A stretch of DNA of 10,891 nt from Acidobacteriota bacterium (lineage in GTDB: Bacteria > Acidobacteriota > Terriglobia > Bryobacterales > JACQDG01). Each line of letters begins with the position of its first letter. Within the stretch, counting starts at the first letter, position 1. Made by a program: the position numbers and the translations under genes. The notes under the pieces are model-generated. The model was not told the origin of the DNA. It made no database searches and was given only the letters and a program-made list of their open reading frames with translations. Positions 1-6,534 of this stretch are shown in pieces. The stretch covers positions 1-10,891 of the forward strand of contig JACQDG010000043.1 of NCBI GenBank assembly GCA_016201185.1, read 5' to 3'.

Positions 1-111
1 CCCGACCGCCAGAATTAGGACCATGGCCAGCAGGTTGGGAAGCAGTTCCAGCAACTGCCGGCCCAGGCGCTGCCAGGATTCCCGCAGAATCTGTTCCAGT
101 TCGGTCATCAT
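1..111 (-). CDS. N-terminus of a small membrane protein / mechanosensitive-channel-type TM-helix protein (partial)
   Basis: Only the first 37 codons are in the window; the gene runs off the left edge. The peptide starts MMTELEQILRESW, has an amphipathic first part, and enters a hydrophobic helix (LLPNLLAMVLILAVG) at residues 23-37. The layout (short charged N-terminus, then LLPNLL and a glycine-ending helix) is typical of the conserved TM-helix proteins related to MscS channels. An AGGTGG ribosome binding site (115-120) lies a few bases upstream of two tandem ATG codons (start at 111 or 108). It begins 24 bases after the stop of the upstream glycosyltransferase on the same strand, so co-transcription is likely. 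An MscS-type or TM-helix identity fits a compatible-solute operon, but with so little sequence the family call is an inference. Confidence 0.6.
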   Translation of the reverse strand, partial: MMTELEQILRESWQRLGRQLLELLPNLLAMVLILAVG

Positions 112-135
112 TGTCCACCTCACCGCTCTCCGGTC

Positions 136-1461
136 TCAGGCGTGGCTGGGGCTGGGCGAATGCACCGGGACCCCGGTTTTTGCCTCCTGCACCGCCGGTG
201 AGCCCCGCCATTGCTCGACCAGGTAGGGTTTGCACTGCTCGTAGAGCAGGCAAAGATCTTCGATCTTCTGTTCCACTTCCCCGGCCAGGCTCTCCTGGGT
301 TTCCGCCACGAATGAGGCGACGCGCCCCATGTAAATGGGCGTGAGCGACCGCAGCAGGTGGTCGGGATGAATCTGGCGCTTATGGAAAGCGACCGCAAAG
401 TCATAGATCGTCTTCACCCAGAGCTCGTCGGGCAAGTGAAAATCCGCCGTTCTCAGCCGCACGAGATTGCGCAGTTCGCGAGCCGTCTTGGGCTGCAACA
501 CCACATCCCAGATTTCGCCGAGGTCCGCCAGGCCACGGTGAAAATGCTGAATCATCCGTTCCAGATTGACCCGGATCGGCTCCAGTCCGACGTCAAAGCG
601 GAATCCGAACACCGGGACGTCTTGGCTGCCGCGGACGGGCATCCACACCGCAGCGTGGGTCTCCATCAAACGGAAGACGGACCCCACCACCTGGGTCAGC
701 ATGGCGCTCAAATCGCTCCCCGGGTCCTTGGCGTCGTGAATCTTCGCCCCGAGAAAGCTCTGACAGACGCGGAAGCCGCCGCAGATGGCGGTGGTGGTCA
801 TCCAGATGTCGATACCGTAGCGGGCCACATCGGTCCCCCAGACGTCGTGGGAGAGGTAGTGGCTCGCCAGGCGGCCCGAGAAGCCGAAATCCCCTCCGAT
901 CGGCTGGCGCACGCGCTGACCGTAAAGCGCACGCGTCAGGGGGTAGACGATCGAGTTCGTGATCGTGCCGTCGTACTTGTGCCGCAGATAGTATGGCGCG
1001 ACGTAGTCATAGCCGGCGTGCAGCAGGGGACGCAAGAGCAGCTCGATCCATTCCGGCGTAATGCTCCGCAAGTCGGCATCCACCACTGCGCAGGCCCGCG
1101 CTTCCAGCAGTTCCGCTATCTGGAATATCGCCCGGAAGGCGCTGCCTTTGCCGGGAACGCCGTGGTAAGGGGCCACCAGCCGGTGCACCGGGTGCAACGG
1201 ATGGGAAAAGATCAGCAGGTGACTGTCTTCCGTCCGCACCTGGCGCACGACCTGTTGGGAGCCGTCAGTGGAGCCTCCGTCGGAATTCACAATCACCGCC
1301 TTAGACTGCGGGAAGTACTTCAGCAGGCCGACTTCAATGGCCTGAATCACGTGGCGAAGCGTACCCGCATTGTTGTAGCTCGGCACTCCCACTACAATCT
1401 CGGCGTTTCTTAGGGTTTCAACCTCCTTGAGTATTTCCTCCGACAGGATCGTTTCTGCCAT
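136..1461 (-). CDS. GT-A fold family 2-like glycosyltransferase, probable glycosylglycerate-type synthase
   Basis: A nucleotide-sugar glycosyltransferase of about 441 residues, presumably cytoplasmic. From the N-terminus it shows the GT2 opening VGVPSYNNAGTL (24-35), the NSDGGSTDGS loop (59-68) that contacts the nucleotide, a GVPGKGSAFRAIF segment (101-113) and the metal-binding DAD motif (128-130). Further on are a QPIGGDFGFSG acceptor-loop motif, a GIDIWMT segment and KIHDAKDPGSDL, a histidine-containing loop of the kind that completes the metal site. The pattern resembles the mannosylglycerate/glucosylglycerate synthase-like GTs, and the C-terminal 150 residues are probably helical. The frame is open back to 1530, but the ATG at 1461 is preferred because the conserved domain begins soon after it; its ribosome site is weak. 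It follows another glycosyltransferase on the same strand, and the pair probably acts in one compatible-solute pathway. The sugar donor and acceptor cannot be read from the sequence. Confidence 0.8.
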   Translation of the reverse strand: MAETILSEEILKEVETLRNAEIVVGVPSYNNAGTLRHVIQAIEVGLLKYFPQSKAVIVNSDGGSTDGSQQVVRQVRTEDSHLLIFSHPLHPVHRLVAPYHGVPGKGSAFRAIFQIAELLEARACAVVDADLRSITPEWIELLLRPLLHAGYDYVAPYYLRHKYDGTITNSIVYPLTRALYGQRVRQPIGGDFGFSGRLASHYLSHDVWGTDVARYGIDIWMTTTAICGGFRVCQSFLGAKIHDAKDPGSDLSAMLTQVVGSVFRLMETHAAVWMPVRGSQDVPVFGFRFDVGLEPIRVNLERMIQHFHRGLADLGEIWDVVLQPKTARELRNLVRLRTADFHLPDELWVKTIYDFAVAFHKRQIHPDHLLRSLTPIYMGRVASFVAETQESLAGEVEQKIEDLCLLYEQCKPYLVEQWRGSPAVQEAKTGVPVHSPSPSHA

Positions 1462-1514
1462 AATGTGCCCGGTGGTCTTGCTTTCAGGCCGTCTGGAGCG
1501 CTCGGACCTGGTTA

Positions 1515-2612
1515 TCAGCCTGGACGGCATCCAGCAAGAGATCGAAGAAATTGGGGACGGCTGAAACGACGCGGTTCCAGTTTGGAATCAGCGGACTGCC
1601 TAGCGGATCTTCCAGGTAGCATTCTGTCGCCAGTCGCAAACTCTGTGTGAAAGTGCACCTGCAGGCCCCGAAACATATCCTTCGTAAACACAACGCCCTC
1701 GGATGCAAGCGTTCGAAACAGCGTCTTGGCGATGTCACAGGCCATCCGCGTCAGGCCCTTGCTGGGATCGTCCTTGGAAAGCGCCTGGTGCTTGTGTTCG
1801 TAATTGTCGCTCAGATCGACCTGGCAGACCCGACTGACCGAGCGGTTTCGATAGACCTCGGCCAGCACGCCCACCTCCAGCCCCCAGTCTCCGGGAATGC
1901 GGTTGGCGCGGGCCAGTTCCGCTCGCATGGCAAACTCCCCGGCCAGCGGATAGCGGAAGCTGTCCAGATACTTCAGAAACGCCTGATCGGGGACCAGACC
2001 CAGCAAGGAACGGACGAGAGGCGTAACAAACAACCTTGTCACGCGCCCGTGCATGCGGTCGGTCACCCGCGCGTAGTATCCCTTGCAGAACTCGAATCCA
2101 ACATTGGGGTTCGCAACGGGGTAGCAAAGCCTGGCAAGCATGCGGCGGCTGTAACTCAGGATATCGCAGTCGTGCAGCGCGATCACATCGCACATGCCAC
2201 TCGCCAGCAGGTAGCCGTAAGCCATCCAGCAGGAACGACCCTTGCCATCCTCGCCGGCCCACAACCCGTGGTCCTCCAGCATCCGGTACAGATCCTGAAT
2301 CCTCCGGCCCGAATTCCAAATAAACGTTACCGGGTGGGGAAAATCTTGGAAGAAGTGTTGGAGCGACTGGAACTGATTCTCGTTGGTCCGACCGAGGGTA
2401 ACTACGATCTGCCGCAAATAACGCACCTGGGCCAGTTCCGCGCGGATCCGGCTCATGGCTGGTCCTTCGAATTCCGAATACAGCGCCGGAAGCACCAGAG
2501 CGATTGGGTTCGCCTCGGCAAGCTGTTCCAGCTCGCTTTCCAGCCACTCCTGGCCGTTGGGGTCCAGTGAATGCAGCGTAGCCACGTCACCCGTCTGATG
2601 AAAATCCGACAT
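1515..2612 (-). CDS. Glucosyl/mannosyl-3-phosphoglycerate synthase-like glycosyltransferase with an apparent C-terminal frameshift
   Basis: The open frame encodes 365 residues. AAGGAG (2619-2624) lies six bases before the ATG, which fixes the start. Visible motifs are LVLPALYSEFEGPA (39-52, nucleotide-sugar entry), LGRTNENQF (73-81), GKGRSCW (123-129), the DCD metal motif (148-150), FEFCKGYYARVTDRMHGRVT (172-191), YPLAGEFAMR (220-229), GDWGLEVGVLAEVYRN (240-255) and EHKHQ (271-275). Together these match retaining GT-A enzymes of the GpgS/MpgS kind (GT81-like), which transfer a hexose from an NDP-sugar to 3-phosphoglycerate in making glucosyl- or mannosylglycerate solutes. About 40 residues from the end the current frame turns into a basic, non-conserved tail (PGRSARQ, PRRFSRP). 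The neighbouring frame of the same DNA instead reads YLEDPLGSPLIPNWNRV and then a helical, acidic end, stopping at 1484. Skipping one T of the TTT at 1638-1640 joins the two. It is either a real disabling indel or a sequencing error. Confidence 0.75.
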   Translation of the reverse strand: MSDFHQTGDVATLHSLDPNGQEWLESELEQLAEANPIALVLPALYSEFEGPAMSRIRAELAQVRYLRQIVVTLGRTNENQFQSLQHFFQDFPHPVTFIWNSGRRIQDLYRMLEDHGLWAGEDGKGRSCWMAYGYLLASGMCDVIALHDCDILSYSRRMLARLCYPVANPNVGFEFCKGYYARVTDRMHGRVTRLFVTPLVRSLLGLVPDQAFLKYLDSFRYPLAGEFAMRAELARANRIPGDWGLEVGVLAEVYRNRSVSRVCQVDLSDNYEHKHQALSKDDPSKGLTRMACDIAKTLFRTLASEGVVFTKDMFRGLQVHFHTEFATGDRMLPGRSARQSADSKLEPRRFSRPQFLRSLAGCRPG

Positions 2613-2636
2613 CGAACTCTCCTTGGGCTTCCGCTC

Positions 2637-3294
2637 TTAGCATAAGGTCCGCGACTTTATGATGAAAATACCCTCCATCGGGTATTTGCCGACTTTGCAA
2701 CTGGTTAGCGCTTGGATAGAGTAAGCGTTGAACCCCGGCAGATAACTCAAGAACGCCTGCCAGACCAGCTTTACCGGCGAGAAAATGTAGCCATACAGTG
2801 TATCGGCGAGTCCTCTCGTGTGGGGGAAGAAGCTGAACACAATGGGAAAGTAAGAATAAGGGATGAACAAAGTGGCGGCCACCCGAATCACTGGCCAGCC
2901 CGATTAAGGAATCCGTGATGCGGTCGGCGGAAAGAAGATCGAGGGACTGCGCCCGCCAGGAGCGGACTCGGGTCCCACGCCAGGAATCGAGCTTGCGATA
3001 AGTCCTCGAGAAAAAGCCCGCGCGGAACCCGAAGAGGATCAGCGCCAGGAGAGCGGTAATAAGGAGGGTAAAAACAACCCCCGGGGGAGCTTGTCCGCAA
3101 TATGCTCCGTAACAGAGGGGCGTACACGGAGAAGAGGGTTTGCCCGTTGAATACCACGTTCGCTCCTCCCGTCTTGGCAGGCGGCGGGGAGGCGTCTGAG
3201 CGCCAGCGCCAAAGGACTGTCGCTGGCAAGAAGATTCCGATTACATGCCTGTTCCATTTATTCGGTGTGGGAACCTTTGCATAAACCCTTGCAT
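2637..3294 (-). pseudogene. Decayed MscS-like mechanosensitive channel gene
   Basis: No single frame spans this stretch, but three frames in order give pieces of one MscS-family protein. Near 3180-3115 the DNA reads NVVFNGQTLFSVYAPL, typical of the start of the periplasmic domain after a signal peptide. From about 3090 to 2885 another frame reads TLLITALLALILFGFRAGFF, then YRKLDSWRGTRVRSWRAQSL and LLSADRITDSLIGLAS: a membrane helix followed by the basic linker. From 2891 to 2637 a third frame gives FPIVFSFFPHTRGLADTLYG and VWQAFLSYLPG, the TM/linker region of the same family. Most of the periplasmic domain between the first two pieces and the whole pore and C-terminal beta domain are missing. 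A plausible old start is the ATG at 3294 behind GGAGG (3298-3302), but that frame soon meets a stop. The remnant ends about 25 bases before the glycosyltransferase start, as if it had been the first gene of that operon. Family assignment is from remembered family patterns. Confidence 0.65.
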
Positions 3295-3300
3295 AAACCT
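3277..3300. repeat. Two-copy 12-base tandem repeat
   Basis: TTGCATAAACCC at 3277-3288 is followed directly by TTGCATAAACCT at 3289-3300, differing only in the last base. On the minus strand it duplicates the putative start region of the decayed channel gene, giving two in-frame ATG codons (3294 and 3282). A slippage duplication is the simplest explanation. Confidence 0.8.
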
Positions 3301-3313
3301 CCATCGGGAACTG

Positions 3314-3319
3314 AGTATA
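3314..3319 (-). promoter_or_regulatory. Possible -10 box of the old channel / glycosyltransferase operon
   Basis: On the minus strand this reads TATACT, five of six matches to TATAAT. It sits about 20 bases ahead of the putative old channel start at 3294. No convincing -35 box is found 16-19 bases upstream, so activity is uncertain. If functional, transcripts would now run through the broken channel gene before reaching the glycosyltransferases. Confidence 0.3.
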
Positions 3320-3410
3320 ACGCGTCTCGATAGACAGATTGTAAGACGGGTTGGGCAAAGCGCTACACTATCAGCATCAAAATGTTCATCATGGTCCCGG
3401 ATGAATGTGG

Positions 3411-4400
3411 TTAAAAGGTGGCTGTCGGATTGATAGGTGAGCCGGTGCCGCCTTCGACGGCCAGGGGAGCTGCGGTCAGCAAGAAGTCCCAACGCCGGCG
3501 CGCGGCGGCCGCTTCGCCCAGAGCCTCCAGATCGCAGTTATCGAAGATCGGCACCCCCATGGCCGCTATGGTCACCAGGTGGATCGGCAGGCGAAACCCA
3601 TTGACCCCTGAGGGCATCACATCCGTAGCAAGGTCGCTTCCCAGAATTGCTACGTCGCGCTTCTTGAGCCAGGGAAGGCAGGAAGCGTGGAGCCCGGCGG
3701 AGTTTGATTCGAAATTCCACGCTCCCTCAGCCTCTTGTCTGGCCCAGCGGCCCGTGCGAATGAAAATCGCGTCCCCGGCTTCCACTCTGGTTCCGGCCGT
3801 CTTTTCCCACGCCTCCAGATCTTCGGGATAGATGGCCGTGGCCCCCCGGAGATATTTCACTCCCTGGAGCCGGGGCAGGTCCATCAACACGCCTCGAGTG
3901 AAGATGCCGTTCTTGAATTGGATTACGGAGAGCTTGGCCGCGCCTGTTTCCGCGACTTCCTTCTGCGAAAAGCCGTTGTACATTTTGCCCTTGTAGAACA
4001 GGTGGCAGAGCGCATCCAGGTGAGTCTGCGTGTAGCCGTGGTAGGCGACCGAATAAGCATCCATGGAAGCCATGGCGGTGTCCCGTTGGCCTGTCAGCAA
4101 CATTTTTTGCTCAAAGGCCGGGGAGTCCCCCACTTTGACCTTGACCGCGTCGTGCGCCAGGGAGACCGACATTCCCTCTTTCACCAGGGCGGCGGCCTGC
4201 CTCTGTTTCTGCGGAGTGATCAGGTTAACGGCGCCCATCTGGTCCTGAGGGCCCCACCGTCCCCAGTTCGACAGGGAGCTCATCATCTGTTCGATGTCGC
4301 TGCCGCTTAAGCGAGGTTTTGCCGCAGGGGCTGCGAACAAAGCGACGATTGCCAATGCTAAAACCAGTGTCATGATTACGCTAGCTATTAGCTTGTTCAT
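3411..4400 (-). CDS. Exported cyclase family protein (kynurenine formamidase-like metal hydrolase)
   Basis: The product has 329 residues. A signal peptide (positive N-terminus MNKL, hydrophobic core to about residue 23, A-rich cleavage region near 24-27) sends it to the periplasm or cell surface. The mature part opens with SNWGRWGPQDQMGAVNLITP (44-63), a hallmark of one cyclase subgroup (PF04199). It contains the metal motif HGYTQTHLDALCH (121-133), with H127, D129 and H133 as likely ligands, matching the family HxGTHxDxPxH pattern except that L replaces P. Relatives hydrolyse amides, lactones or cyclic substrates (N-formylkynurenine, isatin and others); the substrate here is unknown. The ATG at 4400 is chosen over an in-frame ATG at 4460 because it starts the signal peptide and has GGGGGAG just upstream. 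It is transcribed divergently from the catabolic operon and shares its 174-base control region, so it may act first on the same substrate. Confidence 0.85.
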   Translation of the reverse strand: MNKLIASVIMTLVLALAIVALFAAPAAKPRLSGSDIEQMMSSLSNWGRWGPQDQMGAVNLITPQKQRQAAALVKEGMSVSLAHDAVKVKVGDSPAFEQKMLLTGQRDTAMASMDAYSVAYHGYTQTHLDALCHLFYKGKMYNGFSQKEVAETGAAKLSVIQFKNGIFTRGVLMDLPRLQGVKYLRGATAIYPEDLEAWEKTAGTRVEAGDAIFIRTGRWARQEAEGAWNFESNSAGLHASCLPWLKKRDVAILGSDLATDVMPSGVNGFRLPIHLVTIAAMGVPIFDNCDLEALGEAAAARRRWDFLLTAAPLAVEGGTGSPINPTATF

Positions 4401-4451
4401 TTCTCTCCCCCTGAGGCCATGGCTCCCCTTTCGATTTCCCAGAACTGCCTC

Positions 4452-4480
4452 ATTGTTCAATGAACCAGGAGCGGTGTCAA
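4452..4480 (-). promoter_or_regulatory. Sigma70-like promoter for the cyclase gene
   Basis: On the minus strand a perfect TTGACA -35 box (4475-4480) is followed, after exactly 17 bases, by AACAAT (4452-4457) as the -10 box (four of six matches). Transcription would begin near 4445, giving a leader of about 45 bases to the ATG at 4400. Seen directly; activity is inferred. Confidence 0.65.
4455..4465. promoter_or_regulatory. Perfect 11-base palindrome, candidate operator
   Basis: GTTCA-A-TGAAC is an exact inverted repeat around one central base. It overlaps the -10 box and spacer of the minus-strand promoter, where a bound repressor would block RNA polymerase. No regulator gene lies in the window, so the protein that would bind is unknown, and chance occurrence cannot be excluded. 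Confidence 0.4.
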
Positions 4481-4505
4481 GGCGATGCTGCTGGCAAGTG
4501 GGCGC

Positions 4506-4534
4506 TTGACCCCACTATTGGCGGCCAGTACAAT
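4506..4534 (+). promoter_or_regulatory. Sigma70-like promoter for the catabolic operon
   Basis: TTGACC (4506-4511) and TACAAT (4529-4534) are separated by exactly 17 bases, each matching the sigma70 consensus at five of six positions. The predicted start near 4541 leaves a leader of about 34 bases before the first ATG at 4575. Its -35 box lies 25 bases from that of the divergent promoter, so one bound regulator could serve both. Confidence 0.7.
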
Positions 4535-4574
4535 CGCTTGGGTCGCTGTCTACCGGTGAAGCGACGGAAGAGTC

Positions 4575-5594
4575 ATGCGAGCCGCGGTAATGCGGGCTGT
4601 TGGGCAATTGCTATCGATCGAGGACGTCCCTGTCCCGCAGATCGGCCCGGACGAAGTTCTGGTGGAAACGCGGGCCTGCGGGATTTGCGGAACCGACCTC
4701 CATATTCTCGAAGGCCGCGGCTATGTCCCCGCGTTGCCCCACATACTGGGACACGAGCCGGCCGGAGTAGTGGCCCAGGTGGGCGCCGATGTCAGCGGCC
4801 TGCAGGCGGGCGACAGGGTGGTGCCCCACCTTTTTTTCTCGTGCGACCGCTGCTATTTTTGCCGGTTGGGGCGTCACCAGCAGTGCCTGAACTTGAAAGG
4901 AATTCTTGGGGTCCTGTGCCCCGGCGCCTTCGCAGAATTTTTCAAGGCCCCGGCGGCCAACCTGTTTCCGCTTCCTTCGAGCGTCCCTTTTTCAGTGGGC
5001 GGGCTCGTTGCCGATGCCGTGGTGACCGCGCTGCACGCCACCAAGCGCGCCGGCATAGAGCTCAGAGATTCGGCCCTTGTCCTCGGCGCGGGCGGAGTGG
5101 GGCAAATTCTGATTCAAATTCTTCACGCCCAGGGCATACCTGTTGCGGCCATAGACCGGTCTGAGGAGAAACTCCGCCTGGCAGAGAAAATGGGGGCCAG
5201 CCTCGCCCTGCTGGCTGATGACCCCGACATTCTTTCTGCGGTTCACCATTTCTCCGGCACGGAGGGAGTTTCGTGCGTTTTCAATTGCGTCGGCACGGGA
5301 TCTTCGATGCGGCTCGCTGCCGATTGCGTGAGGCGATGCGGGCGCGTAGTCGTCATTGGAGAAGAGGCTGATCATATCTCGCTGGGCACAACCGAAATCG
5401 CCCAGCGGGAACTGGAAATTATCGGCTCCCGCAATGGGACCCGGCAGGACACGGTGGAGGCGATTCGTCTGGTCGCCTCTGGAGTCATCAAGCCTTTCAT
5501 TGCGGAGCAATTCCCGCTGGAAAAAATCAATGACGCCTTCGATTGCATGCGAAAGGGAGCACTGGCCCGGCTGGTGATCGTAGTGCGCGAGTGA
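4575..5594 (+). CDS. Zinc-dependent alcohol dehydrogenase family protein (MDR)
   Basis: This is a 339-residue medium-chain dehydrogenase/reductase, the usual family length. The N-terminal GroES-like domain has the catalytic zinc set C38 (CGICGTD, 35-41) and H60-E61 (GHE). The structural zinc lobe has four cysteines at 90, 93, 96 and 104. The Rossmann domain has GAGGVG at 171-176 and an acidic D194 at the end of the second strand, which favours NAD over NADP. It probably oxidises a secondary or primary hydroxyl of the imported substrate to a ketone or aldehyde. GGAAG lies four bases ahead of the ATG. It is the first gene of the plus-strand operon, 34 bases after the predicted transcription start, and is followed after 30 bases by the BKACE gene. 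Relatives include sorbitol, threonine and galactitol dehydrogenases; the substrate cannot be chosen from sequence. Confidence 0.9.
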   Translation: MRAAVMRAVGQLLSIEDVPVPQIGPDEVLVETRACGICGTDLHILEGRGYVPALPHILGHEPAGVVAQVGADVSGLQAGDRVVPHLFFSCDRCYFCRLGRHQQCLNLKGILGVLCPGAFAEFFKAPAANLFPLPSSVPFSVGGLVADAVVTALHATKRAGIELRDSALVLGAGGVGQILIQILHAQGIPVAAIDRSEEKLRLAEKMGASLALLADDPDILSAVHHFSGTEGVSCVFNCVGTGSSMRLAADCVRRCGRVVVIGEEADHISLGTTEIAQRELEIIGSRNGTRQDTVEAIRLVASGVIKPFIAEQFPLEKINDAFDCMRKGALARLVIVVRE

Positions 5595-5624
5595 GGCCGA
5601 TAGAACGGATCAACAAGGAGAGCT

Positions 5625-6518
5625 ATGAAGAAACTGGTCATAACCGTTACGTGCGACTCGACGATGTCTTACCCGCGGAATCCGCACAATCCGCAGGGCA
5701 TCGAGGCTCTGGCCGAGGAATATGTGCGATCGGTTGACGCCGGCGCCGCCATCTGTCACTTGCACGGCCCCTACAATCTGGACGAAAAGATCCGCGCCGA
5801 TGGGACCAAACTCTCCGACCTCGATTTGCCCGGCTGGCAACGATTGAAGGATGCGATCACCGGCAAATGCCGGCCGATCATCCAATACGGCATCGCCAAC
5901 GGGCGTTTTCCGCAGCGAGTGGAGCTGATGAAGCAGCGGCCCGACATGATGTCCATTTGCTTCAATGCCCACGATGAGTGTTTCCAGCCCGATCCGGATT
6001 ACCCGCCGGTAGAGCTATATGGCATCCATGACCGGGAAGAGTTGGAAAAATACTGTCGCTATACCAAGGAATACGGCGTGAAACCGGAAGTGGAGTCCTT
6101 CCACTACGGGGCCGTCTGGAACGCGCGGCGCTTCATTGTCATGGGTTTGCTGGAGACGCCGGTCTGGACCACTTTCTTCCTGGGATGGCCGGGCGGGTGC
6201 TGGACGCCTCCTACTGTCGAGGCGATGCAGTACATGCACCACCACAAGCCGCCCGAGTTTAACTACAGTGTCAGCGTGATGGATCCGCCGACGCAGTGGC
6301 AAGTGCTGACGCAGGCCGTTCTGCTGGGAGGCCACGTGCGAGTCGGAATGGAGGACAATCCTTATCTCGACACGCGGGGCACCGTGGCGCGAAGCAATGC
6401 GGAGCTGGTCGAAAAGATGACCCGGATCGCCCGGGAACTGGGGCGCGAGATCGCCTCGGCGGAGGAAGCCCGGCAAATCTGTGGATTGGCTCCGCGGCCG
6501 GCGCTGGCGACCGCGTGA
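5625..6518 (+). CDS. BKACE family beta-keto acid cleavage enzyme (DUF849/Kce-like)
   Basis: The 297 residues match the beta-keto acid cleavage enzyme family (PF05853). Its characterised members condense a beta-keto acid with acetyl-CoA and split it into acetoacetate and a new CoA ester. The fold is a TIM barrel with a divalent metal. Visible are the strand motif VITVTCDST (5-13), the paired metal histidines H45 and H47 in AAICHLHGP, PEVESFHYG in mid-protein, and the late GGHVRVGMEDNPY, whose E243 is the expected third ligand. Where most relatives carry HxHxRD, this one has HLHGPYN, so the usual arginine-aspartate after the second histidine is absent; this marks a divergent subgroup. AAGGAG lies six bases before the ATG. 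As the second gene of the operon it implies that an upstream oxidation yields a beta-keto acid. The specific substrate is unknown. Confidence 0.88.
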   Translation: MKKLVITVTCDSTMSYPRNPHNPQGIEALAEEYVRSVDAGAAICHLHGPYNLDEKIRADGTKLSDLDLPGWQRLKDAITGKCRPIIQYGIANGRFPQRVELMKQRPDMMSICFNAHDECFQPDPDYPPVELYGIHDREELEKYCRYTKEYGVKPEVESFHYGAVWNARRFIVMGLLETPVWTTFFLGWPGGCWTPPTVEAMQYMHHHKPPEFNYSVSVMDPPTQWQVLTQAVLLGGHVRVGMEDNPYLDTRGTVARSNAELVEKMTRIARELGREIASAEEARQICGLAPRPALATA

Positions 6519-6534
6519 TCCCAAGGCGGAACCC

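Noticed and set aside
358..1413. Long plus-strand open frame (351 codons) opposite the second glycosyltransferase
   Set aside because: It is antisense to a gene with clear GT motifs, its translation shows no recognisable motif, and it is rich in H, R and Q as expected of a complementary frame.
1647..2570. Plus-strand open frame (307 codons) opposite the first glycosyltransferase
   Set aside because: Antisense shadow of a motif-bearing gene; no ribosome site or family pattern of its own.
2888..3358. 156-codon minus-strand frame as an independent gene
   Set aside because: Only its middle part (NVVFNGQTLFSVYAPL) looks protein-like; before and after, the family match moves to other frames, so it is a piece of the broken channel gene.
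3385..3405. Inverted repeat TTCATC/GATGAA followed by a short T run just after the cyclase stop, as a terminator
   Set aside because: A six-pair AT-rich stem with a nine-base loop and only four T residues is too weak to call.
4519..4527. TGGC-G-GCCA palindrome as a second operator
   Set aside because: Only four bases per arm and unlike the 11-base palindrome; expected by chance in GC-rich DNA.
6481..6534. GTG at 6481 as the start of the aldolase gene
   Set aside because: It would overlap the BKACE gene by 38 bases and add an arginine-rich stretch with no family match; the ATG at 6535 has a ribosome site.
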